Shown here piece after piece: positions 1-6,741 of a DNA stretch of 10,417 nucleotides. The DNA lies in the NCBI GenBank assembly GCA_937952135.1, contig CALFYL010000056.1, positions 1 through 10,417 of the forward strand, written 5' to 3'. The translations under genes and the position numbers were made by a program. Below the pieces are notes generated by a model. That model ran no database searches. It worked only from the letters and a program-made list of their open reading frames with translations, and had not been told where the DNA came from. Numbering within the stretch: the first letter of the stretch is position 1; each line of letters begins with the position of its first letter. The DNA comes from an uncultured Planctomycetia bacterium (GTDB lineage: Bacteria; Planctomycetota; UBA1135; GCA-002686595).

Positions 1-23
1 CCGAAGTCTGCTCGAAGAGCGCG

Positions 24-707
24 CTAACGCGGCTCGGCGCGAGCGATCGCGACCTTGGGGCCGAGGAACCTCGGCTCGGTGTCGAGCACGAGCACGTCGA
101 GCACCGCTTGCAGGCGGGCGCCGAGCTCGCGCAGCCGCGCGCGAGGCCCCCTGTGGACCGCGTCGGCGTCGAAGCCGAAGGCGTCGAGCCCCTTGGCGCG
201 GGCGAGGAACACGGCGCGTTCGCAGTGGAAGCGCTGCGAAACGACGACGAAGCGGCGCTGATCGAAGATCTCGGCGGCGCGCACGACGGAATCGAGCGTG
301 CGCAGCCCCGCGTAGTCGCAGTGCACGCGCTCGGCGGGCACGCCGAGGGCGACAAGCGCGTTCTTCATGTCGGTCGGCTCGTCGTAGTCCGCGCAGTGGT
401 TGTCGCCGCTCGCGATGAGCGCGTCCACGACCCCGGCGTGGAACAGCTCCGCGGCGGCTTCGACGCGCGCCTCGAAGAACCGATTCGCGCGTCCGTTCGA
501 GAGCTGCTTCGCACAGCCGAGAACCAGCGCGACGGGCGCGTGCGGCGTGTCTTCGATGCTCTCGAAGCAGCGGTCTCGCGAGGCCGCACGCACTTGGGAG
601 TGAGCGAAGGCCAGCGCGAGCGAGAGCGTGAGTGCGCCGAGCGCGAGCAGCGCGCTGGCCCAGCGCCAGTGGCGTCGAAAACTGGACAACACGGCACGTG
701 CTCGCAC
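24..707 (-). CDS. sanA: SanA-like inner-membrane protein, DUF218/YdcF family
   Basis: This 227-residue protein has one N-terminal membrane segment (about residues 17-36) after a short Arg-rich start, then a DUF218 domain expected on the outer face of the inner membrane. The family hallmarks are in order: VALVLGC (59-65), ASGDNH (99-104), DYDEPTDMK (107-115), DYAGLRTLDSVVRA (131-144), QRFHCERA (158-165) and EPRFLGP (211-217). The last three closely match E. coli SanA, which is linked to envelope barrier function and vancomycin exclusion at high temperature; its biochemical activity is not settled. Length is normal for the family. The start used is a GTG at 707 with no clear Shine-Dalgarno; a later GTG (codon 6) is also possible and changes little. 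Relative to my recollection of E. coli SanA it has extra cysteines (C47, C65, C105, C130). It is transcribed divergently from the two-component genes. Confidence 0.9.
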   Translation of the reverse strand: MRARAVLSSFRRHWRWASALLALGALTLSLALAFAHSQVRAASRDRCFESIEDTPHAPVALVLGCAKQLSNGRANRFFEARVEAAAELFHAGVVDALIASGDNHCADYDEPTDMKNALVALGVPAERVHCDYAGLRTLDSVVRAAEIFDQRRFVVVSQRFHCERAVFLARAKGLDAFGFDADAVHRGPRARLRELGARLQAVLDVLVLDTEPRFLGPKVAIARAEPR

Positions 708-978
708 GGTGGCGCAACCCTAGCGGCCGCGGAAGAGAAAGGAAGGCAGAAGGGGCGCGGAGGGCGAGGAGGAGGACGCAGCGGAGGCGCGGAGACCCGA
801 ACGCGCTTCTCGCGCGCAGACCGGAAGAAGCAAAGAGAAGAAGGACCTGCGCGTGTCGGCTTTCGTTCTCGACGCCTCCTCCGCGCCTTCCCCACCCAAC
901 GCGCTCCGTACTCAGGACCAACCCCAGCCACGCACAGCCCCCCGCCCGCCCGAGTAGCGTGCCTATGGAGGCTCCACG
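708..978. other. Divergent intergenic region with strand-asymmetric composition
   Basis: This 271-bp gap separates the leftward sanA-like gene from the rightward response regulator, so it should hold promoters for both. I see no convincing -35/-10 pair, which is usual for GC-rich genomes read by eye. The + strand is strongly purine-rich (GA-rich) from about 731 to 850, then pyrimidine-rich up to about 960. A 9-bp inverted pair (786-794 with 879-887) and a 6-bp pair (805-810 with 826-831) are present, but neither is strong evidence of an operator. No credible gene lies here. Confidence 0.4.
967..971 (+). promoter_or_regulatory. Ribosome binding site of the response regulator
   Basis: GGAGG lies 7 bases before the ATG at 979. 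It decides the start: the in-frame ATG at 1051, where a typical receiver domain would begin, has no such motif before it. Confidence 0.7.
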
Positions 979-1740
979 ATGAATCGCTACGCTATCTCCC
1001 CCCTCGAGCCGGCCGTGCTCGAACCGCACGCCGACACCCGAATCGAACCGATGACGCAGAACATCCTGATCGTCGAAGACGAAGTCGACCTCGCGCTCGG
1101 CATCCGCGACGCCCTCCAGCACGCGGGCTTTCGCGCCGATGTCGTCCACGACGGAAAGCTCGCCCTCGAGCACCTGAAGAAGGGCGCCTACGACCTGGTG
1201 GTGCTCGACCTCATGTTGCCGGGCATGAACGGCCTCGACGTGCTGCGCGAGCTGCGCGCCGTGCGCCAGGACACGCGCGTGCTGATCCTGACCGCCCTCG
1301 CGAGCGAGGAGGACCTGATCAAGGGCTTCCAGGCCGGCGCCGACGACTACCTCTCGAAGCCGTGCTCGCCGCGCGAGCTGGTCGCGCGCGTCGAAGCGCA
1401 GTTCCGCCGCCGCGCGATCGATTCGCAGCCGCCGCCGCGCCTCGAGCTGCCGGGCGGCATCTCGGTCGACCTCGCGCGCCTCGAAGTGCACCGCGACGGC
1501 CAGGTGCTGCCGCTCACGCCGCGCGAAGGCGACATCCTCGAGTACCTGATCCGCAACCGCGACCGCGTGGTCACGCGCGACGACCTGCTGCTCGACGTGT
1601 GGCACTACAAGAGCGCGAACGTCGAGACCCGCACGGTGGACATCCACATCGTCGGCCTGCGCCGCAAGGTCGAGCCCGACCCGGCCAAGCCGTCGCTGAT
1701 CCAGACCGTGCGCGGCAAGGGCTACCGCTGGTTCAACTGA
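979..1740 (+). CDS. OmpR/PhoB-family response regulator
   Basis: This 253-residue cytoplasmic transcription regulator should be phosphorylated by the kinase encoded just downstream. The receiver domain (about 26-145) has the acidic pair E33/D34, phosphoacceptor D77 in VVLDLMLPGMNG, T105 in LILTA and K127 in LSKP. The C-terminal winged-helix DNA-binding domain (about 155-253) shows LTPREGDILEYLIRN, VVTRDDLL, VDIHIVGLRRKVE and the final TVRGKGYRWF, all typical of the OmpR/PhoB class. All catalytic residues are present. The start at 979 has a good ribosome binding site and gives an unusual 24-residue N-terminal extension; starting at M25 (1051) would give a standard length. The histidine kinase gene follows after 110 bp, so the two are probably co-transcribed. 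The regulon cannot be read from this window. Confidence 0.95.
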   Translation: MNRYAISPLEPAVLEPHADTRIEPMTQNILIVEDEVDLALGIRDALQHAGFRADVVHDGKLALEHLKKGAYDLVVLDLMLPGMNGLDVLRELRAVRQDTRVLILTALASEEDLIKGFQAGADDYLSKPCSPRELVARVEAQFRRRAIDSQPPPRLELPGGISVDLARLEVHRDGQVLPLTPREGDILEYLIRNRDRVVTRDDLLLDVWHYKSANVETRTVDIHIVGLRRKVEPDPAKPSLIQTVRGKGYRWFN

Positions 1741-1840
1741 CCGGAGCTCGGCCGAACATGCACGCCGGCGAGGCCGCACCGCGCTCGACGCCGCCCGCGG
1801 TGCGGACCTCGTTTGCTGGCAACGCCACGGCGCGGGGCTG

Positions 1841-1845
1841 AGGAG
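1841..1845 (+). promoter_or_regulatory. Ribosome binding site of the histidine kinase
   Basis: AGGAG sits 5 bases before the ATG at 1851, supporting that start and independent translation initiation of the kinase within the two-gene unit. Confidence 0.65.
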
Positions 1846-1850
1846 CCGAG

Positions 1851-3668
1851 ATGGCCGCCCCGCGAACCCACCGCAGCGCACTCGCGCTCTACGCCGTGCT
1901 GCTCGTGCTGCCGACGCTGGCGCTCGGGCTGCTGCAGTGGAGGCACATCGCGCGCGAGCACGAGGACGAGCTCGCGAGCGTGCCGCAGGACGCCGACGAC
2001 GCGGCGCGGCGCTTCCGGGAAGTGCTGCGCGCCGAGCTCGACGTCCTGCTGCAGAACGAGAGCCAGCGCGGCGTCGAGCAGTACGCGAACTACTACTGCC
2101 CCGACTCGACGCCCGAGGGCAAGGTGACGCTGCTGCCGACGCAACTGCGCACCGACGCGCGGCCGACGGGCGTGCTCGGGTGGTTCACCTTCGACCTGAA
2201 CGCGCCCGCGACGGACAGCCTGCAGTTGTTCGTGGGCGGCGAGAGTGCGAGCGACGCCGAGATCGCGGACTTGCAGTCGGCCGGACTCGAGTTGTTCGAG
2301 CGCGTGCGCAACGAAGCGTGGCTGCGCACGGTGAATCCGGTGGAGCTCGACTCGCAACGCCTCGAGCTGCCGGTGCGGGCGCTCGCGGCCAGCCGCGCCG
2401 CCCTGGGCGACGAGGACTGCATCGAGGCCGAGCGCATGCTGCTCGGCGAGCCCGTGCGCATGATTTCGGGGCCCTTCGCGCTGCGCTTCTATCGCGACGG
2501 GTACGGCGAGCCGCGCCTGATCGCCCACCGCCGCGTGCGCGTCGAGGAGATCCCCTACCTCGCCGGCGCGACCAACTGCCTGCACCGCGTGAGCGAAGGT
2601 CTCGGCCTCGTGCAGGGCTTCTTCATCGACCTCGAGTGGTACGCGCGCGATCTGCCGCGCGACGTCGCGCAGCGCGTGCTCACCAAGCGCGAGCGCTTCC
2701 TCGACACGCACGAGCCGGGTTGCGAGACCTGCGCCGAGTACCACGCCGACCTGCGCCTGATCTCCGACATGGGGATCGACAGCGCCGAAGAGGACGCGAA
2801 CTGGGGCCGCATGCAGATCGCGATCGACACCACCGAGATCGACGCGCGCTACTACTCGCGCCTGTGGCGCTTCCTCGGCATGGCGGCGATGCTGCTCGCG
2901 GCGCTCTCCACCGGCGTCGCGCTGCTGTGGCGCAGCGTCGAGAAGGAACTCGAGCAGGCCGCGCGCACGGAGAACTTCGTCGCCGCGGTGACGCACGAGC
3001 TGCGCACGCCGCTGTCGTCGATCAAGCTGCACGCCGAGATGCTGCTGGACGGCTGGACCACCGAGCCGCAGAAACAGCAGGAGTACTACCGGCGCATCGT
3101 GCGCGAGACCGAGCGCCTGTCGACCATGGTCGAGCGCGTGCTCGAGAAGGCGCGGCTCTCGTCGACGAACGCGCAGCCGACGCCGTGCGATCTGACCGAG
3201 CTCGTCGACGCTCACGTTTCGCAACTCCTCAACTGGCGCATCACCGACCAGCCGGATATCGAGTTCGAGCTGGCCGAAGACCTACCGCGGGTGTGGCTCA
3301 CGAAGGAGGCGCTGCACTCGATCCTGGTCAACCTGGTCGAGAACGCGCGCAAGTACGCGGCGGTCGACTTCTCCAAGCCCGGCGCCGAGCGCCTCGTGGT
3401 GGCGACGCTCCGCGTCGAAGGCGGCGTGGCGCTCGAGATCCGCGACCGCGGCCCGGGCGTGCCCAAGGCCCAGCGCCAGCGCATCTTCGACGCGTTCTAC
3501 CGACTGGGCAGCGAGTCGACGCGCACCACGCGCGGCACGGGCCTCGGCCTGCACCTCGTGTCGCTGCAAGCGGCGTCCGTGGGCGCGCGCGTGCTCGTCG
3601 AAGACCGCCCCGGCGGCGGCTCCACGTTCCGGGTGACGTTCCGCGTCGCCGACTCGAACGCGAGCTGA
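1851..3668 (+). CDS. Membrane sensor histidine kinase with unrecognised cysteine-bearing sensor region
   Basis: This 605-residue kinase is the probable partner of the upstream regulator. Membrane segments lie at about 10-29 and 341-360 and enclose an extracytoplasmic region of some 310 residues that I cannot assign to a known sensor fold. That region contains C83, C190, C243 and a CETC motif (C291, C294) followed by H298. The second membrane segment is followed within about 20 residues by the HisKA H-box VTHELRTPLSS with phosphoacceptor H382, leaving no room for a HAMP domain. The HATPase domain shows the N-box LVNLVENARKYA (N498), G1 DRGPGVP (532-538), an F-box-like IFDAFYRLG and G2 GTGLGLHLVS (562-571). 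All catalytic boxes are intact, so it should autophosphorylate and transfer to D77 of the regulator. The ligand is unknown; a redox or metal cue is only a guess from the cysteines. Confidence 0.95.
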   Translation: MAAPRTHRSALALYAVLLVLPTLALGLLQWRHIAREHEDELASVPQDADDAARRFREVLRAELDVLLQNESQRGVEQYANYYCPDSTPEGKVTLLPTQLRTDARPTGVLGWFTFDLNAPATDSLQLFVGGESASDAEIADLQSAGLELFERVRNEAWLRTVNPVELDSQRLELPVRALAASRAALGDEDCIEAERMLLGEPVRMISGPFALRFYRDGYGEPRLIAHRRVRVEEIPYLAGATNCLHRVSEGLGLVQGFFIDLEWYARDLPRDVAQRVLTKRERFLDTHEPGCETCAEYHADLRLISDMGIDSAEEDANWGRMQIAIDTTEIDARYYSRLWRFLGMAAMLLAALSTGVALLWRSVEKELEQAARTENFVAAVTHELRTPLSSIKLHAEMLLDGWTTEPQKQQEYYRRIVRETERLSTMVERVLEKARLSSTNAQPTPCDLTELVDAHVSQLLNWRITDQPDIEFELAEDLPRVWLTKEALHSILVNLVENARKYAAVDFSKPGAERLVVATLRVEGGVALEIRDRGPGVPKAQRQRIFDAFYRLGSESTRTTRGTGLGLHLVSLQAASVGARVLVEDRPGGGSTFRVTFRVADSNAS

Positions 3669-3681
3669 GCGCGCGCGGCGA

Positions 3682-3741
3682 GAAAAGCCGCGCCCAGAAA
3701 AGCCGAGCCCGGAAAAACCGCGCCCAAAAAAACCGCGCCCG
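3682..3741. repeat. Four tandem copies of a 15-bp repeat
   Basis: Four 15-bp units run 3682-3696, 3697-3711, 3712-3726 and 3727-3741, with consensus GAAAARCCGCGCCCR on the + strand and only a few substitutions among copies. They fill most of the gap between the convergent kinase and PpiD-like genes. Sequence complementary to the repeat core flanks the array on both sides: GCGCGGC at 3673-3679 pairs with 3687-3693, and GCGCGG at 3748-3753 pairs with 3733-3738. RNA from either strand could therefore fold here. The 15-bp period keeps the reading frame, so shadow frames run through it, but I see no reason to think it is translated. Confidence 0.85.
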
Positions 3742-3753
3742 GAACGCGCGCGG
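3726..3753 (-). terminator. Intrinsic terminator of the leftward PpiD-like gene
   Basis: Read on the minus strand, 10 bases after the TGA of the PpiD-like gene, CCGCGC (3753-3748) pairs perfectly with GCGCGG (3738-3733). The stem can extend across one mismatch by two further pairs around a 3-base loop. It is followed at once by seven T (3732-3726). A GC-rich stem plus an immediate T run is the classic intrinsic terminator form. Further T runs repeat every 15 bases downstream because the T run is part of the tandem repeat, which may add back-up termination. On the + strand these are A runs, so the kinase mRNA gains no U-tract here. Confidence 0.65.
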
Positions 3754-3764
3754 CGGAACCGCTC
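3748..3764. repeat. 17-bp repeat, copy 1, at the 3' end of the PpiD-like gene
   Basis: GCGCGGCGGAACCGCTC occurs here, overlapping two bases of the PpiD-like stop codon, and again exactly at 5861-5877 just beyond the scpB stop. It also supplies the upstream arm of the terminator stem. Confidence 0.6.
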
Positions 3765-5646
3765 AGCCCTGCTCTTCGACCGGAACGTCCACGCCTTCCG
3801 GCGGGATGCCTTCCTCGGACTCCGTGCGGCCCGGGAAGCGCAGGCCGAAGTTCAGCTCGAGGCCCGCCTTGCCGAACAGGTTCTCCGAGACCTTCTGCTG
3901 GCTGTCGCGAAGCGCGTTGGCCTCGAGTCCGCGGAACTCGCGCGGCTCGATCCGCACTTCGGGCGCGTCGCGCGAGCCGATGTAGCGCGCGACGAACACG
4001 CGCGTCTTGTCGGTCGAGGTGTAGGGTCCCATTACCGCGTCGGGGATCGACGTGAGCGCCGAGCGCGCGCCGAGCTTGAGCTCGCGCAGGAAGTGCTGGA
4101 GGTGGCCCTCCTCCGGCGCGACATCGACGGGCAGCTTCGACTGGTCGATCCAGCCCGTGCTCTCGACGGCGGCGCCGAGTTCGGCCGCCTTCACCGCGAA
4201 GGTCTCGGCGTCGGCGATCGGCTGCGACTGCACGCCCTCGACGATCGGCGGCTTGCAGGCCTCGACGAGCTTGCCCGCGCGCGCGCGCGCCAGCTCCTGC
4301 GCCTTGTCCTTGCGCCACTCGACGATGACCGCGTCGGCGACCTCCGAATACGGCGGCGCGCCGGCTTCCAAGCGCTCGATCACGCGGCCGAGCACGATCT
4401 GCTTCTCGGTCACCATCGCGCTGATGAAGCGGTCGCCGCGCGACGCACGCATCACGCTGTCGGAGAGCACCGGGCCGCCCAGTTCGGGGGCCGCGGACCA
4501 TTCGAGCTGGCTCTTCGGGGTCGCTTCGCGCGAGTACGCGACTCCGAGCGCCACGGCTTCGCCGGCGAGATCGACTTCCGTCCCCGCCGCGATGCGGCTG
4601 CGCAAGTCGTTCGACCAATCGAGCATCGCCGCGTGCGCCTGCGCTTCGACGCGCGCGCGGTCGGCGACCTCGTCGAAGGTGAAATAGAGCCGCTCGCGCG
4701 CGTCGGCCGCGTCGGTCTTCTCTTCGGGGCGGCGGAAGCGAAGGTGCGCGAACTGGCTGTGGAAATCGCGCGCGAGCTGATCGAGGTCGGTCCCCTCGGG
4801 GCGCGGGTAGCGCGCGATCAGCGCCGTCGCGTCGCCGCCCTCGAAGGCGAAGTACGCGAGCTCCGCGGCCGCGCGCTCGGGCTTCCACTGAGCCGCGAAC
4901 AACTGGCGCTTGCGTGTCGCGTCGAGTCCGTCGTACCAGGCCGCGAACCCGGCGTCGTCGGGCAGGTTCAGCGCGACCTCGGGATCGTCGCTCGAGGCGG
5001 GGAAGGTCACCACTTCCAGCGAGTGCTGCTTGTGCTGTTCCTTCCAGTTCTTCTCGATCTCGGCCGCGTCGGGCTGCGCGACGAGTTCCGCCAGCGACTG
5101 TTCGTAGCGCTGCACGCGCATCATGCGCCGCAGCACTTCCTGGAAGTCCGTCGGCGTGACCCGCACGGCTTCGAGGATCTGCTTGTAGGTCGCCGCGTCG
5201 GTGAAGCGCTCCTTGATCAGCGCGCGCAGCTCCGAGTCCGTGAACTCGACGCCCGCCTCCTGCGCCAGCTCGTCGAGGATCAGCGTGCGCGCGATGTTGT
5301 CGTCGCTCGTCAGGTCGCGCAGTTGCCGGCGGTCGACGCCGAGCACGCGGTAGAAGTCCTCGACGCGCCGGCGCTCGAGGACGAAGTCGCGCGCGCCTAC
5401 CGAGCGCGTGCCGAGCCGCGGGTGGTTCCACTCCATGAACGGACCCTCGGGACCCGATCCGCCTCGGCGCGCGAACATCCCCTGGAAGAGGTCCGACACG
5501 ACGAAGATCACGAGGATGAAGACCAGCAGGCCGATCGTCATCACGTAGCGCGCGCGGCTCTTGCCGCGCGGCACGTGGATCGTCTCGACCTCTTGTTCGA
5601 CCTCGTGGGCGAGATGCTCGGGGCTCTTCGGATCGTGGTTGGACAT
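3763..5646 (-). CDS. PpiD-like membrane-anchored periplasmic chaperone with a degenerate parvulin region
   Basis: This 627-residue protein has a short charged cytosolic N-terminus, one membrane anchor (about 34-53) and a large exported region, the topology and near length of E. coli PpiD (623). Residues of about 95-210 resemble the SurA/PpiD N-terminal chaperone domain: an ILDELAQEAGVEFTDSELR stretch, then an FQEVLRRMMRVQRYEQSL helix. The C-terminal part also matches PpiD, with YSEVADAVIVEWRKDKAQELA and then ESTGWIDQSKLP. Between them I find no clear parvulin signature (no HILV-like strand, no GGDLG-like loop), so isomerase activity is doubtful and a chaperone role at the translocon exit is the better inference. 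The ATG at 5646 has only a weak ribosome binding site. It lies 245 bp after scpB, so it may have its own promoter or end the same operon. A generic SurA_N-family protein is the main alternative. Confidence 0.75.
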   Translation of the reverse strand: MSNHDPKSPEHLAHEVEQEVETIHVPRGKSRARYVMTIGLLVFILVIFVVSDLFQGMFARRGGSGPEGPFMEWNHPRLGTRSVGARDFVLERRRVEDFYRVLGVDRRQLRDLTSDDNIARTLILDELAQEAGVEFTDSELRALIKERFTDAATYKQILEAVRVTPTDFQEVLRRMMRVQRYEQSLAELVAQPDAAEIEKNWKEQHKQHSLEVVTFPASSDDPEVALNLPDDAGFAAWYDGLDATRKRQLFAAQWKPERAAAELAYFAFEGGDATALIARYPRPEGTDLDQLARDFHSQFAHLRFRRPEEKTDAADARERLYFTFDEVADRARVEAQAHAAMLDWSNDLRSRIAAGTEVDLAGEAVALGVAYSREATPKSQLEWSAAPELGGPVLSDSVMRASRGDRFISAMVTEKQIVLGRVIERLEAGAPPYSEVADAVIVEWRKDKAQELARARAGKLVEACKPPIVEGVQSQPIADAETFAVKAAELGAAVESTGWIDQSKLPVDVAPEEGHLQHFLRELKLGARSALTSIPDAVMGPYTSTDKTRVFVARYIGSRDAPEVRIEPREFRGLEANALRDSQQKVSENLFGKAGLELNFGLRFPGRTESEEGIPPEGVDVPVEEQG

Positions 5647-5891
5647 GGGCTCGTGGCGGCGCGCGTGCGGAGGGCCGGAGATCGACGGGAACCGTGGGCG
5701 GACGGAACTGCGGGCGGCGCCGGGGCCGGTCGCGGGCGTCTCGTCCGCGCGGGCCCTCCCGAACGCGCGCGGAAGAATTTGGGGGCGCAGAGTCTACGGA
5801 CGGCCGCCGCAGGCGCGCAACGCTGGGGCGTTCGGGCGGGCGTCGCGCCGGGACGGTGGAGCGCGGCGGAACCGCTCCCGACGCCGACAAA
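5647..5891. other. Intergenic region between scpB and the PpiD-like gene
   Basis: This 245-bp stretch separates two leftward genes, much wider than the other gaps in the cluster. No coding sequence is convincing. It carries copy 2 of the 17-bp repeat near the scpB end, and a relatively A/T-rich patch near 5775-5800. On the minus strand that patch contains TAGACT, which could be a -10 element, but no matching -35 is clear. No hairpin with a T run follows scpB, so read-through into the PpiD-like gene is possible. Confidence 0.35.
5861..5877. repeat. 17-bp repeat, copy 2, downstream of scpB
   Basis: This is an exact second copy of GCGCGGCGGAACCGCTC, 14 bases beyond the scpB stop in the direction of transcription. 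Together with the G before it, GAGCG can pair with CGCTC across 9 bases, but no T run follows, so it is not an intrinsic terminator by itself. Confidence 0.6.
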
Positions 5892-6707
5892 TCAGTCGCG
5901 CAGCAGCTCGCCGTCGCGCGGCAGGTCGTCGAGCGAGCCCAGGCCGAAGGAGTCGAGGAACTTGCGCGTGGTGCCGTAGAGCAGGGGTCGGCCGGGGTCG
6001 TCGGAGCGGCCTGCGACCTTGACCAGCCCGCGGTCGACGAGCGTGCGCAGGATCGGACCGACTTGGACTCCGCGGATGGCCTCGATCTCGCCCTTCGTGA
6101 CCGGTTGGCGGTAGGCGACGATCGCGAGCGTCTCCAAACCCGCCGGCGAGACCTTCTCGTCCTTGCGCACCTTCGCGAGGCGCCCGACGGTGTCGGCCAG
6201 CGCCTCCGAGGTGTAGAGCTGCCAGCCGCCGGCGATCGAGCGCACTTCCCAGGGCAGGCCGCTGGTCGCGAGGCGCTGCTTCAGCGCGTCGAGCGCGAGG
6301 CGCACTCGAACCTGCGGCGTTCCGTCGAGCAGCGAGGCGAGTTTGGACTCCGAGAGCGGCTCGGGCGAAGCGAACAGCAGCGCCGCGACTTCGCGTTCGA
6401 GTTCCTCGTCGGAGACCTCGGCGCCCGCGCTCTCGCGGTCCTTGGCGAGTTCGGCCGCTTCCGGCGCGCTCGCGGCCTCGAGCTCGGCCGAGGGGTCGCC
6501 GCCGGTGAGCGCGTCTTCGGTGAGCGCTTCGTCCGAAGCCGGATCGCCCGCGCCGAGTTCGCCCGCGGGCGGCGTGCGGGCGCCCATCGGCGCGCCGCCC
6601 GGCTCGCGGTCCGCATCCTCCGCCGTCGAGCCGCCTGCAGACGACGCCGACGCGTCGACCTCGTCCTGGGTCACAGCCCCTTCGTCGTTCCGCTCGCGGC
6701 GCGCCAT
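5892..6707 (-). CDS. scpB: Segregation and condensation protein B
   Basis: ScpB is the winged-helix subunit that dimerises and binds the ScpA kleisin in the SMC-ScpAB condensin-like complex, which organises and separates replicated chromosomes. In this 271-residue protein the core (about 99-262) is clear: ELEREVAALLFASPEPLSE (102-120), GGWQLYTSE (160-168), LETLAIVAYRQPVTKGEIE (191-209), IRGV (211-214) and GRPLLYGTTRKFLDSFGLG (239-257). Ahead of it lie nearly 100 residues of Ala/Glu/Asp/Ser/Gly-rich low-complexity sequence, unusual next to the roughly 170-200 residues of typical ScpB and probably disordered. The ATG at 6707 is used, without a strong ribosome binding site; M41 is an alternative. 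No scpA or smc is in the window. Here scpB lies 34 bp after the parvulin lipoprotein gene, probably in the same transcript. Confidence 0.95.
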   Translation of the reverse strand: MARRERNDEGAVTQDEVDASASSAGGSTAEDADREPGGAPMGARTPPAGELGAGDPASDEALTEDALTGGDPSAELEAASAPEAAELAKDRESAGAEVSDEELEREVAALLFASPEPLSESKLASLLDGTPQVRVRLALDALKQRLATSGLPWEVRSIAGGWQLYTSEALADTVGRLAKVRKDEKVSPAGLETLAIVAYRQPVTKGEIEAIRGVQVGPILRTLVDRGLVKVAGRSDDPGRPLLYGTTRKFLDSFGLGSLDDLPRDGELLRD

Positions 6708-6741
6708 CGTGGACCCAGCATCGCGGCGCGCGCGGCGGCGG

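Noticed and set aside
708..978. Operator-like inverted repeats in the divergent intergenic region
   Set aside because: The matches are short (6-9 bp), unevenly spaced and expected in GA/GC-rich sequence.
108..1841. 577-residue open frame on the + strand
   Set aside because: It is antisense to the sanA-like gene, then out of frame with the response regulator, and its translation is Arg/Ala/Pro-rich with no motif: a GC-driven shadow.
1722..3224. 500-residue open frame antisense to the kinase
   Set aside because: The overlapped kinase has all catalytic boxes; the antisense translation is Arg/Leu/Gln/Val-rich with no recognisable domain.
3673..3693. 7-bp perfect hairpin just after the kinase stop as a + strand terminator
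   Set aside because: The stem is good, but no T run follows on the + strand; the nearby runs are A.
1937..3985. 682-residue + strand frame running past the kinase stop through the repeat array
   Set aside because: It stays open only because of high GC and a 15-bp (in-frame) repeat; composition is Arg/Ala-rich and without motifs.
3497..5890. 797-residue minus-strand frame over the PpiD-like gene
   Set aside because: It is a shifted frame of a gene with clear SurA/PpiD features; the repetitive GAVF/GAAF tail is just the 15-bp repeat read through.
5861..5891. Possible terminator after scpB
   Set aside because: A small inverted pair exists, but there is no T tract after it on the minus strand.
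4093..5979. 628-residue + strand frame opposite the PpiD-like gene
   Set aside because: It is the antisense mirror of a well-supported gene, Arg/Val/Leu/Glu-rich with no domain signal.
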